From positions 744,001 to 808,000 of the forward strand of contig CADCXD010000011.1 in assembly GCA_902806575.1 (NCBI GenBank): a stretch of DNA of 64,000 nt. Reading direction: 5' to 3'. Below the pieces are notes generated by a model. The model saw only the letters and a program-made list of their open reading frames with translations. It did no database searches and had not been told where the DNA came from. The stretch's first letter is position 1; each line of letters opens with the position of its first letter. A program made the position numbers and the translations under genes. This document shows positions 34,583 through 46,116 of the stretch, one piece after another. This DNA is from Jackrogersella multiformis (Eukaryota; Ascomycota; Sordariomycetes; Xylariales; Hypoxylaceae).

Positions 34583-37114
34583 TACGATAATCTCCTCCTT
34601 AATTATAATTATTAAAATTATAACTATTTCGACGTTAATTAAAATTATTTCGTTATTAATTATAATTATTTCGTTAATTATATTTATTATTATAACGGCC
34701 TTAATCGCCTTAATAAACCTTTAATTAATCGATATAAAATACCGTATTATCGTAATTATAATAAATAAATTAAATATCTTTAAATAATTTAATATCGTTA
34801 AAAAAATATTTCAAATAAATATATTATTAAATATTATATAAGGTTTAATATTAACTTTTAAGTTTTTATTTCTTTTTATTAATATTTATTCACGTTATAC
34901 CGATTATTTTTTATTTAAATATTTAAAATAAACGTTTATAATTATTATAATTAACTTTAAATTAATAATTTTTACTACCTTAAATTCTAGGTTTAATTTA
35001 TTATAAATCGTCGTTATTTATTATATATTCGTAATTAATCTAAATATTTAATAATTTTAAATAATATTTAATAATTAAATTTTAATAAATATATCTTTAA
35101 AATAAAGTTTTAAAATATTAAAACTTTTAATATATAAATTTTATATTAATCAAATAACACTTTAAAAGCATATTTCGTATCGTTTTATATTTTTTACTTT
35201 TTTTTAATAGGTACTTAATTTATCTATTAATTTTATAAATTTTTACGAAATAATTTATAAAGATTACCTTTAATTTTTATAACTTTTATAAGTTCTTAAT
35301 AAATTACTTAAATAAAATTTATTTATATATAAATATTACGTTAATATATATAATTATTTTTAATAAAAAAATCATTTATTATCGTAAACTTATTTACGTT
35401 CGTTATAAGGTAACCGATATCGTAAATCGTTTAATCTTTTAATATTAATTAATAATTTACCTTATCCTTTTATAATTACATAAGTATTAAAACGTCATTA
35501 ATTAAACCGTTAAACGGCTCGTTAATAACTTAACGTTTAATTATAAATAAAATTATAACTTATTTCGCGATACGTACTTATAATTTATATATTAATTTAG
35601 GGATGAAATTAATTAATGGAAGTTATAATCTTTAAAATTAATCGGGTTTATTTATTAAAAGTTATTTTAACCTTAAAACGAGAGGTTAAATAAATTAATT
35701 AACTATTATTTAAGTTATTTTGTCCCGGATTTTAATTAATTAATTAAATTATATACCTTTATCCGATATAAAAGATTTATAATATAATTATATGCCTTTA
35801 TTATAAGAAAAAAAAAACATAATAAATGAATATATAATAAATATTAACTTAATTATTTATAACTTAATCTTTTAATAAAAAATTAAAAATATAAAAAGGT
35901 TAATTTTAAGGCTTTATATAATTATTTATATAACTTTATTAATATTAACTTTTCGCGGTATAACTACTTACGTTTATAATTAAATTTCTTAATAAATAAT
36001 TAAAAATATTAAAAAAATTATTTAAAAGCTTTATATAATTACTTACGTAACCTTATTAACTTTAATTCTTTCGATAAATTATAATTAAATCTTTTAATAT
36101 AAAATTAATAATATAAATAAATTAATTTATAAATTAAGTATAAACGTTAAAATAATTATTAAATAATTTAAAATAATTATTAAAATTATTATAAATCGTA
36201 TTCTTAAATTATAAATTAATAAAAATTATAATAACGTTAATAATATTAAAAAAATTAATAATTAAAAATTAAATAATAAAAGAATTTAATAATCGATTAA
36301 ATTAATTACTTCCCTCGTTAATAATTTTATTAATAATATTATAAGATTTAAATCGGCTAAAAAATTAATTAATATTAAATTAATAAATAAAAAGTTAATT
36401 TTATCGATTAATATATAAAAATAATTAATATAAAAAATTAATATTAAAATTAATATTAACTTTTAAATAAAAACTTTTAAATTTAATAAAGTAAATTATA
36501 ATATAACTTTTAACACTTTATTAAATACTCGCTTAAATTTTTAAAGATTTAACACTTATTAAAAATTATAAAATAACGCTTTTATTATAAAATTCCGTAT
36601 AATGTAAAAGCTTTATATTAATAAAAAAATTAATTTTACATTTAATAATATATTTACGTGAAATAATAAATTATTTACACGTAATTAATATAACCTTTAT
36701 ATTATTTAAAGGTTTCGGTAATTACGGATAAAAATAATAACTTATAAAATATTATCGTTATTAAAGTTTAAAATTATAAAAAAGGAAAAAACTTAATCGA
36801 TTAAAAAAGCTTAATTTTATTAAAATAATATTAATACGTAAATTATAATATTATAAAAAAATAATAACGTAATTAAATTCGATTAATAATAATAAAAAAG
36901 TAAAAACCATTAAATAATAAAAAAAACAAAATAACGAAAAAAATAATTATAAAGTATTTAAAGTCTAATAATATTTAAAATTTAATAATTATTAATTAAA
37001 TCTTTACCATATTAACTTATCGTAATTAATTAACTTTAAGTCCTTATTAATTAATTAAAAGCTTAATTAATTTAGTAGTAAAGTATAAATCGTTACGATA
37101 TAATAAAAGTAAAA

Positions 37115-37122
37115 TGCTACCA
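37115..37122 (-). other. primer-binding-site candidate of the inner element
   Basis: TGGTAGCA on the minus strand, 2 nt inside the LTR. It starts with the TGG expected from pairing with a tRNA CCA end. Only eight bases are considered, so identity of the tRNA is not claimed. Confidence 0.55.
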
Positions 37123-37124
37123 TT

Positions 37125-37274
37125 TATTATACATTAATAAGTTAAAATAAAAATCTTAAAATAATTATTCTTTTTAAAAGTAAAAGCAAAGTTAATATCT
37201 TAAAGAATAACTAATAAATATAAAGCATAAGCCATTACCTTAACCATAAACCATATAACTATGGCTCTTTATAA
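37125..37274 (-). repeat. LTR of the inner element (5' LTR in its own orientation)
   Basis: 150 bp; partner of 28690-28838. It is followed by ATAAT (37275-37279), the right target duplication. Confidence 0.85.
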
Positions 37275-40200
37275 TAATATTTAAATATTAAATTATATTT
37301 AAAATTATTTTATAATTAATAAATATATAAATATCGGTTTAAATAATATTTATAAAATTTTTAAATTTTTAAAAATTTAAATAAAACCGAAAACTTTTAT
37401 TTTTATTAATTAATATTTTTTTTAATTAACGATAACGTACGAAAAAAAAACGATTAATTATATCGTTATATTAAATATAAAAATATAAAATTTATCGTTT
37501 TTAATTAATTAAAGTAAAACTTTTTATATAATATAATAAACGAAAACTTTAATTTTACATTTAAAAACGTCGAAATTTAAATAAAAAAACCGGTTAAAGT
37601 TATAAAAATAAAATAAAATATATTTAATTAATATATTTTAAAGCTTTTAAAAGTTAATTTTTCGTTTTTCGTTTATATATTAATAAAAGTATTTATTATT
37701 TACTTTTTTTACTTTTTTTTGGTTTTTTTATACGTTACTTTTTAATAATAAAGCGATTATTTTTACGTATTTAAAAATATTATTTCATATATATTTTATT
37801 AATTTAATAAAAAATTTAAAATTTTTAAAAGTTATAAAAAACTTAATTTTAAATATAACTTTTAAGTATTTTTTAATTATAAATAAATTAAACGTATCGA
37901 TTAAATAATTTAAAATAACGATATTAAAAAAATCGATAAATAATTTCGAAACGTTAATTAAAATATTTTTAATCGAAATAAAAAAAAAAAGAAAAATTAA
38001 ATCTCGTATATAATTTTTAAAGTTATTTAATATAACGTAAATATTATTATAATAATAATTTACTTAATTTATATTATTTAATAAAATATTTATTTACCGT
38101 TATATATATATTATTATTATTTATTATTTTATAACCGAATAAATTTATTATTAATAATAAAATACGACGACGTTAAAAATCGAAACGAATTTTTTTTTTA
38201 ATTTTAAATAATATAACGTTTTATAACTTTATAAAATATTAATTATTTAAATTTATTTAAACCGAGGATAATTTTTTAAATAATAAAGATTAAATAAAAT
38301 AAAAAAACCGAGGTATTATTTCGATAAATATAATTTTATAATATTAATTTATTTAACGTTTTTTTAATAAATTATTTATCGTTATTATTAATATTATATA
38401 AATAATATTTTTTAAAAATTATGTTTTTTTTAAAAAAAAATTTTAATTAAACTTAAATAAAAATTAAAGTAATTATTTATTTAAAATTATAATATATTTT
38501 TTATTTTTAAAAATATTTTTAAATTTAAATAATACGGCCGATATACGTTTAAAAATATTAAAGTTATTAAAGTTATTATAAACGATAACGTCGATAACGT
38601 GTTTTTAAAACGTAATAATATTTAAAATAACGAAATTAAAAATTAACTAAAATAATTAATTATTAAAGTTTATATTATTTTTACGAAAAAGTTTTTATAA
38701 AGTTAATTTTATAATTTTATTATTTATTATATAATATTTACGTATATTTTATTTTATTAATATTAAATAATTTATTAACGTATTTCTTTTAAAACGATGT
38801 TTTTATTTATATTATTACGTACGATAATATAATCGATTATATTATTTATAAATATTATAAAATAAACGATAAAATTAAAATATAATTTAAATAAAAAAAT
38901 TTATTTAAAAGTTATATTATAAATTATATTAATATATTATATTAATATATTAAATTAATTATTTAAAGATTATTATATTTTTAATTATTAATATACGGGC
39001 TTTATTTTACGTTTAAAAATCCGGAAAACCGAATAATAAAATCGTAGTTTTATATAATTAAATAATTATTATTTTTTATAAAAAAATATCGATTTATTTA
39101 ACGTTAAATATATTTATTTTTAATAATATATATATAAATAAACTTTATATAAATATAATTTTTAAAGAAAGTAATTATAACGTATTTATTATTTTAAAAA
39201 TCTTTAAAATAAAAACGAATAATTATATAATTTAATATTACGATTTATTATTTTATAATTTTATAAATAAATATTAACGTTATTTATTTATATATTTTTA
39301 TTTTTAAATAATATTTTTATAATTAATTTTTATTAATTAAAGTTTTTATATAATTTATATTATTATATATATATTTTTTTTATATTTTATCGTTAAATTT
39401 ATTATAAAGAAAGTTTAAAAAAAGTTTTTAATTTATATATAAATTTAATATCGATATTAAAGCTTAAATTTACGTTAAACGAAATAACGAAAAAATATAA
39501 TCGATTAATTATTTTTAAATAAATAAAAATTTATAATTAATTAACGGTTAATTATAATTTAAAATAAATAACGAAAAATATTTATATTTTATCGTTTACG
39601 TAATATAATTTCGTTAAAATAAAATTTATCGTTACGATTATATTAATATATTTTTATAACGTTATATTTAATAAATAATATTTATTTAAATTAATATTAA
39701 ATTAATATTAATTAATTTCGCATTAAAATAAATTAATAATTATTATAAATATTTAATCGTAATAAACGTTTTAACGAACGTTATTATATTAATAATTAAA
39801 TAAAAAGTTAATATATTAATTTTATAAATATCGGAAAATTTTATTTCGGTTCGAAAGTTTTAAATTATAATAATTATAAACGATATTTTAATGTTTATTA
39901 ATAATTATCCCGAAATTTACGACGTTTAAAAAATTATTAATTATTTATAAAAAATTAAAATTATTAAAAAATACGTTATTAAATTAAATAAAATTAAATA
40001 TTAACGGTTAAATTAAAAAATATAATACGTACGTTAAATTAATATTAAATTTTATATTAATATAATCGTTTTATAAATATTATTTATTATAATTTAAATT
40101 AAGTTTTAAATTTTATTTATTATTTTAATTTATAAATATATTAATTTATTATAACGAGGTTTTATTAACGTTATATATTTTATTTACGTATAATTATTAT

Positions 40201-42097
40201 TAATTTTATTAAAAATTATAACGTTTATTTTTATTATTATTTTTATTATTATATAATTATTTATTATTATCGTGTTATTATTAACGATTTAATATTTAAA
40301 ATATAAATTAATTTTAAAAATACGTTTATAAATATAAAAAACGCGATATTTATAATAATTTTTAATTACGGTTATAATTATTACGTTATTTTTAATTTTA
40401 ATTTATAAATTAATAAATTAATATTTAATTTTAAAATTTACTTTTATTATAATCGTAATCGTAATTATATAAATGTTTTTATTTATTTAATTATTTATTA
40501 TAAAGTTAAAAATAAAATTTATTATAATATATTAATATTAATATAATTTTTTAAAATATTTTTACGATTATTAAAAACGTTTAAAAAAATTATTAATATT
40601 ATATCGTTTATTAATTTTAAAATTAAACGCGTTAAATATATATATTAATTAATTTTTTAACGGTAAATTATATATTTTTACGTTTTTAACGACGTTTTAA
40701 ACGAACGAACGAATATTTTTACCGTTACGTAAATTTTAAAACGTGAAAAATTTTAATTTTAAGTTTTTTAAAACTTTATTATTATTTTTTTAAATTTACG
40801 AATAAATTATTTATAAATAACTTTAATAAATTTATAATTTTTTATAATTTTTTTTAATTATATGTTTTTTATTAATTAAATTTAAACGATATTTTAAAAG
40901 TATATTTATTAAATTATTTTAATATAATTTTTTTTAAATAAAAACGTAAATATTAATATAATATTTATTATTTAATATTATATTTTATATTAAAATATTT
41001 AATTTATTTTATAATTAAATTTATATCGTTTATATTATATTATTTTAAATAAAAATTTACGTTATTAATTAAATAATAAAACTTATCGTTAACGAATCGT
41101 TAATTTTAACGAAACGTTAAAACGAAAGTTATAATTAAAATAAAATTATATTAAAAATATTATAAATACGAAATTAAACGAGTTATTATTTAAATTAATA
41201 TTATATATTATATTATCGTTATTATAAAACTTTAATTAATTATAAATTAATATATAATTAAATTTAATCGATTTAAAAATAATAAATAATAAAATACGTA
41301 AATTATTAATTAACGAAATTACGTTTAAATTAACGTCGGTTTTTTAATAATAACGAAAAACGATATTACGAAAAGTTTTATAAATAAATAAATATTAAAA
41401 AAACCGATAATTTTAATTAAATAATTATATTATAAAATATTATAATAATAAAATAAATTTTAAACGCGAAATAATCGTTTTAAATAAAAAGTTATTTATT
41501 AATATTTTTAATAATAATTATAATACGTTTTTTATTTTAAATAATTATTTAATAAAAGTTATTCGTAAAATAATAATAAAATTTAAATAATTCGTTAAAT
41601 TTTTTTTAAATTATTACTATTTTATTTACGAAAAAAAATAAAATTTAATAATTATATTTACGACGATAAATAAAATAAAATAAATTATTTATATTAAACA
41701 TAAAATAAATTACGAAAAATACGTTATTATTTTAATTATTTAATTAAATAAATAATATTAGAAAATATTCGTATATAAAAATAATTTATCGATTATTACG
41801 TTAACGAAAATTAATACGAAATAAATAAATTACGTAAATTTAACGTTAATAAATAAAACGAGGTTAATATTAAAATAATTAATTTTAAATATTATATAAA
41901 TCGATTAAAAATAATAAAAAATAATATAATAAACGATAAAAATTTAATCGTTTAATAAAAACGAAACGTTTAATATTATATAAATATAAAATATTAAAAT
42001 AAAAATAAATTTTTTTAATTTAATAAATAAAATTCGTTAATAAAATAATTTTAATAATAAAAATTTTTTTAATATAACGAAATAATAAAATTATTAA

Positions 42098-42240
42098 TAT
42101 CGTATAATTAATCGTATTATATATAAAATTTTAATTATTATTATATTTATAAAGTTTTATTATAAATTATCGATATATACGATATATAAATATATAAAAA
42201 ATAAAGCTTAATAACTTTAATTATATATAATTATATAACA
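42098..42240. repeat. right LTR of the outer element
   Basis: 143 bp; partner of 27011-27153. It ends in CA and is followed directly by TTAAA (42241-42245). Confidence 0.88.
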
Positions 42241-42245
42241 TTAAA

Positions 42246-42779
42246 TGAATATATAATACGGTATTAATTTACGTACCTCGGGATTACGCATTCGATTAAG
42301 TGGTTAAAGTTACCGCGACTAATATAGCAGCTTATTAACTCGGGTTATTGTTATATCCACTGCGCGCTTCACTAGCGTGCCGAGCATGCGGCGTACGTCA
42401 ACATAGGTAGGTAGGATAGGGAACAATAAGGATAGACATCACGGGGCTGCGTCGCGAGTAACTGCAAAGCATCTCCGGGCGTGGCATAGCCTCGCCGCGA
42501 TCTACTGCTCCGGAGGGACAACTAGCCTGACGCTCTACCGACCCGTCTCTCTGAACAGCGTAACGAACTTCGCGGAGATGAAGCGTCTCGCCCACCTTGC
42601 TGGCACGGATTGCGAGCTAGGGCGATAACGCCGCCCTCAAACCCCTTTCTCGCCCTCGCCTCGAAGTAGGTAGCCGCCAAGCTCCCCACCCCCTCTAATC
42701 AATCCGAGGCTGGCTATCACTAAGGCCTCGATAGGTACAGTTAACGTGCAACCTTTCATACCACAGCGGCAATTGGTGT
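42246..42779. other. normal-composition island between two AT-rich elements
   Basis: About 530 bp of GC-normal DNA; its first 80 bp are still AT-rich. No gene, tRNA or repeat recognised. The sharp contrast on both sides shows that RIP decay follows element borders. Confidence 0.5.
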
Positions 42780-43314
42780 TTTCAGGAAACGGTTTTTTAC
42801 AGGCAAGGAACGGTTCTTTTAAGGTTAACAACCGTTCTTATTACTTATTAACTTTTTTTATTATTAAAATTATTATTTTTATTTAAAAAACGTTTTTTAT
42901 TTTATAATTATTTTTTATATATTATTTTATAAAAATTAAAAGATTTTTTTTAAATAAATAAATATTTTTACGTATTAAAAAATATATAAATTTTATTTTA
43001 TTTAAATATTTATTTATTTATAAATAATTTAATTAATTAATTAATTAAATTATTTTAAATATAATTAAATTAAATAAATATTTTAAATAAATTAATTTAT
43101 AATAATTAATTATTTTAATAAATTAAAATTATAAAAATTATAAAAATTAAAATAAACGATAATTAAAATAAAAATAATAATTAAAACGAAAATAATAATT
43201 AAAGTAAAAATAATAATTAAAGCGAAAACGGTAATTAAAGCAAGAATAGTAAATATATAACTAAACCGTTCTTAAAATAAAGTGCGTTTTACGTTCGAGA
43301 ACCGTTCCCTGTAA
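42780..43314. mobile_element. small AT-rich element with terminal inverted repeats (MITE-like)
   Basis: The right end, read inward on the minus strand, is TTACAGGGAACGGTTCT (43314-43298). The left end has two tandem relatives: TTTCAGGAAACGGTTTT (42780-42796, 14/17 matches) and TTACAGGCAAGGAACGGTTCT from 42797 (same with a 3-nt insertion). The core AACGGTTCT recurs in both orientations near both ends, including identical AACCGTTCTTA at 42830 and 43264, like subterminal transposase sites. The interior 42840-43260 is strongly AT-rich and repetitive, with no open frame. TA flanks the CAGG termini, so a TA target duplication is possible. Too short to encode a transposase. Confidence 0.5.
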
Positions 43315-43859
43315 CCACCTATTCCTGCTATGGTAGGTATGAAGGGTGAATTTTCTAAACCAAACAATCGCCCCTTTACACCCATAGCACGGACGACATT
43401 CAACCTTAGCTACCTGCATCGTGTTGCAGCCCTTAAGCACGATTATAAGCAATAGCAAGTATCCATGGACGTATATCGACTAGATTTACTACCAGAGTTA
43501 GGGAATCTAGCATAATTCACGGTACAGGTAACGAAGCGGTGCAGACAGCGGTAATCGCAGCTTAGCATCACTGCCGAGCACTTACTCCCGACTCTGGAGG
43601 TCAGCTAACCCGTTCGGGCCGTTCTCTGCACGACAGGAATGAAAATTAATCACAAAACTAACTCACCACCGCGGAAGACGTATCGTCGACCAAACCGCGT
43701 TTCCTTTCCTAGCCAGCAATCCCAATGATCAAATCGCGTTTCTCAAATCGAAAAACGAGATGGCACGTGCCGACCAATGTCCCTTATAACTCCAGCGAAA
43801 AGTCCACCTACATGATAGCCTGTTGATACAAGTCTTGCCTTGACTCCTAGAGCTCTCTA
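43315..43859. other. intergenic, 3' of Cac2
   Basis: About 540 bp with no gene seen; normal composition resumes immediately after the inverted-repeat element. Confidence 0.5.
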
Positions 43860-46116
43860 TTATGCTTTAGGATCTGTGACTAAAGTCGGTGCGATCCTTC
43901 GCTTTTTCGGTTGGCCAGCTTCTGGCGCCTCGTCTTTGTCTGCTTCGCTAGCTTCCCGTTTGACACCGACGACTATGTTATTACTGTTCCCGGGTGTCTC
44001 GGGTGGTGTCGTCATGGGCACGCCCGTCACCTTGCCGGAGTTGGTGGCAGCGATGCTGGGCAAACTTCCGCCTATTAAAGGGGGGTTGTTCATAATAGAG
44101 ACCTGCGTCGCAATTGACGATGTCGAGTTTGAACGAGCAGGTGAAGATGGGCGTGCGCTCACGAACGATGTCATGGCTGGGGGAGATGGAGCGGCAAAAG
44201 AGGTGGCAGAATTACGATGCTGGTGACTAGGGAAGGGTGATGGAGGTGCAAAGGCAGACGTCGGTGTAGGCAACGAGGTGGCCTGAGCTGAAGGGGCCGT
44301 GGCGGCGGCAGATGTAATCGTCGGACCCGCGAGCTCGCCCTTGTACTCTTGGCCTAGCTCACCTGGTAGAAACGAGAGTGTCGAGCAAAAGCCGTCTGAC
44401 GACGATATAAGGAGTGTTGAACCATCGCTCGACCTAGAAGTCGGTTAGACATTGCAATACATTTCTAAGCAGGGCAAAAAGACGTACCAAGCAAGGTCAG
44501 TAAACGTGGCCAGATGTAAGTTACTGACGACACAGATAGGAGTGGTTTGTTGGGTATCATAAAGGAGAACCGAGTCTTGTGTTGCCACAGCATACACCAT
44601 ACGATATGGTAGCGAAAATGCCGATTTGGGCCCTGGTGTTGTTGACCCAGTCTCCACATTCAGAAGCCTAGACGGCGTGGACGACTTCTCGGGGTCTGGT
44701 GCCGAGGAGGTTGGGGGAGGGGGTGGATCCATCACGGCCGGCGATGGTCTTGAGATGGGCTCGGGAAGAGCTGGGATAGGATCTTCCGCAGAAGAAGTGT
44801 CGATAGTAATATGTTTCGTTACTGGCGGCGACTGTCTTAATGTATACATTATGGGAGAACACTTAACCGCTACTGACGGCTTCTTATGGCCTGGGAGGTG
44901 AGCAATAGGTGGCTTGTTGATGCCGCCTCGGGTATAAATGTAGACGGTGTTGATTACCTCGTACGATGGTCTAGGACCTTCATGATGCTGTACTTGATAT
45001 TGGCCAGCAGGGGTCAGAAGTAGACTGCCATCTGGGGTGAAGGTCAAGCGCCTAAAGAAAGAGGTAAGGGTCTCATTAGCGTAAAGACTTGAATTCTTCA
45101 CCCCTGTGCCGAAGCCGTGGTTAAACTTTGGAGATGGCTCAATCGGCATCACCGCAGGCAGGGGTAATGATGGCGCCGGGGATGCGGATCGTCGAGACGA
45201 GAACGAGGATCGCCTGCTGTGACTAACGACGCTTGGTGGATTCATCGGTAGGGGGACAGACTGCGGTGTTCCCGGCGCAGACGGCACCGGCGACCCGATG
45301 TAGGCGCTTGGTGTGTCTACGGCGGCCGCGAGCTGAGCTCGGTAGCCCATATCTGGTGGCGCTGGACTGTTGGACGAGATGCGTCTTTGGGGGAGATCAG
45401 CTTTCGCGTGACTGGCAACCTTAAATGTCTTGTTGTCCTCGTGGCTAGTGAGCGCGTACTGCCCATCCTTGGTCTTGAGAGAATAGATATGGACTGATCG
45501 GTCTGACGACTGGGTTGCGATATATTCGTTCAACGGGTCCCATGCGACGCCTTGCACGTAGTGACTATGTTCGGCAATTTGTCGTATCAGACCACCTATA
45601 GAGAAGTAAGTCGACTGCACGAGACGAGGCGGAGAGAGTTCCGGGCTACACACCTGAACCAGCATTGTATATTCGAGCTACATTGTCCATGCTTCCAATG
45701 ATGAAGTGGGTGGCATCTGGAGACCAGGCCAGATCGTAAATTTCCGACCCGGTAGGACGGAACATTTGTTTGGTACGCCATGTCTCCTTATCTTCAAGGC
45801 CTTCATTCCCAAATGTGGTAGGGTTGTGGGCTTCGTTAGGAACCCATAGTATCACATTGCCGTCGTCTCCAGCCGATGCAAGTGTCTCACCTTTGGGAGC
45901 CCATCGAACGACATTCACAGCTTGGGTATGCTTGGTAAGAGTTGATAGATAGTCAACCCTGCGAGTGTCGCCCTCTGCCTCGACCTTCCAGATGCGCACG
46001 TTGTTGTCTCCTCCTCCTGTAGCTAGTCTTCCTTTGCCATGCTGGGGTTCGAAGTGGGCAGAGTAGATGGGGGCGTTTTTATCATGCCAATTGATGATCA
46101 AAGGAGTTGACCTCAT
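43860..46116 (-). CDS. cac2: chromatin assembly factor 1 subunit Cac2 (p60, WD40)
   Basis: Histone chaperone subunit that, with Cac1 and Cac3, deposits H3-H4 onto newly replicated DNA and helps keep heterochromatin silent. Exons 46116-45654, 45595-44488 and 44433-43860 give 714 residues. The N-terminus MRSTPLIINWHDKNAPIYSA is the conserved Cac2/Hir1-type start. WD repeats follow (GGDNNVRIW, SAGDDGNVILW, GSMDNVARIYN, SSDRSVHIY, LTFTPDGSLLLTPAG, DSVLLYDT, SSDGFCSTLSF), making a seven-bladed propeller interrupted by Ser/Pro-rich loops. The tail is disordered and ends near a basic KKRR, a likely nuclear signal. Both introns close in frame at conserved blades. The gene ends about 550 bp from the inverted-repeat element and 1.6 kb from the retrotransposon nest, but its codons are intact. 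Confidence 0.92.

Larger units (their letters stand above)
28690..37274 (-). mobile_element. inner LTR retrotransposon, RIP-degraded, minus orientation
   Basis: An 8.6-kb element nested in the outer one. Its LTRs are 28690-28838 and 37125-37274. ATAAT at 28685-28689 and again at 37275-37279 is the likely target duplication. On the minus strand a TGGTAGCA primer-binding-site candidate lies 2 nt inside the LTR (37122-37115), and a purine run AAAGGGG abuts the other LTR (28848-28839), which fixes the orientation. Coding remnants agree: low-complexity gag-tail-like frame at 34582-34352, then pol-like fragments at 33383-33168 and 33083-32874. It keeps more CpT and CpC than the outer element, so it is less mutated and younger. 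Ty3/gypsy is the likeliest class, from the linker-like fragment, but this is tentative. Confidence 0.85.
27011..42240. mobile_element. outer LTR retrotransposon, RIP-degraded, with nested insertion
   Basis: Direct LTRs at 27011-27153 and 42098-42240 (143 bp each) are flanked by identical 5-bp TTAAA at 27006-27010 and 42241-42245, the expected target-site duplication. The left LTR begins TG and the right LTR ends CA, the canonical termini; the matching dinucleotides of the opposite copies have decayed to TA. Subtracting the nested element leaves about 6.6 kb, a normal LTR-element length. Almost all remaining cytosines lie in CpG, no open frame survives and I cannot assign gag/pol domains or orientation. 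Family unknown. Confidence 0.88.

Noticed and set aside
27154..42097. AT-rich block as a centromere or mitochondrial insert
   Set aside because: It is fully bounded by LTR pairs with target duplications; the CpG-only cytosine pattern indicates mutated transposons, not mitochondrial DNA.
37278..42097. Reverse-transcriptase motifs in the right half of the outer element
   Set aside because: Several weak matches could be forced near 39.2 kb, but spacing did not fit any RT family, so no domain or orientation is claimed.
42400..42640. Possible tRNA or structured RNA in the GC-normal island
   Set aside because: No matching A and B boxes or cloverleaf pairing could be found.
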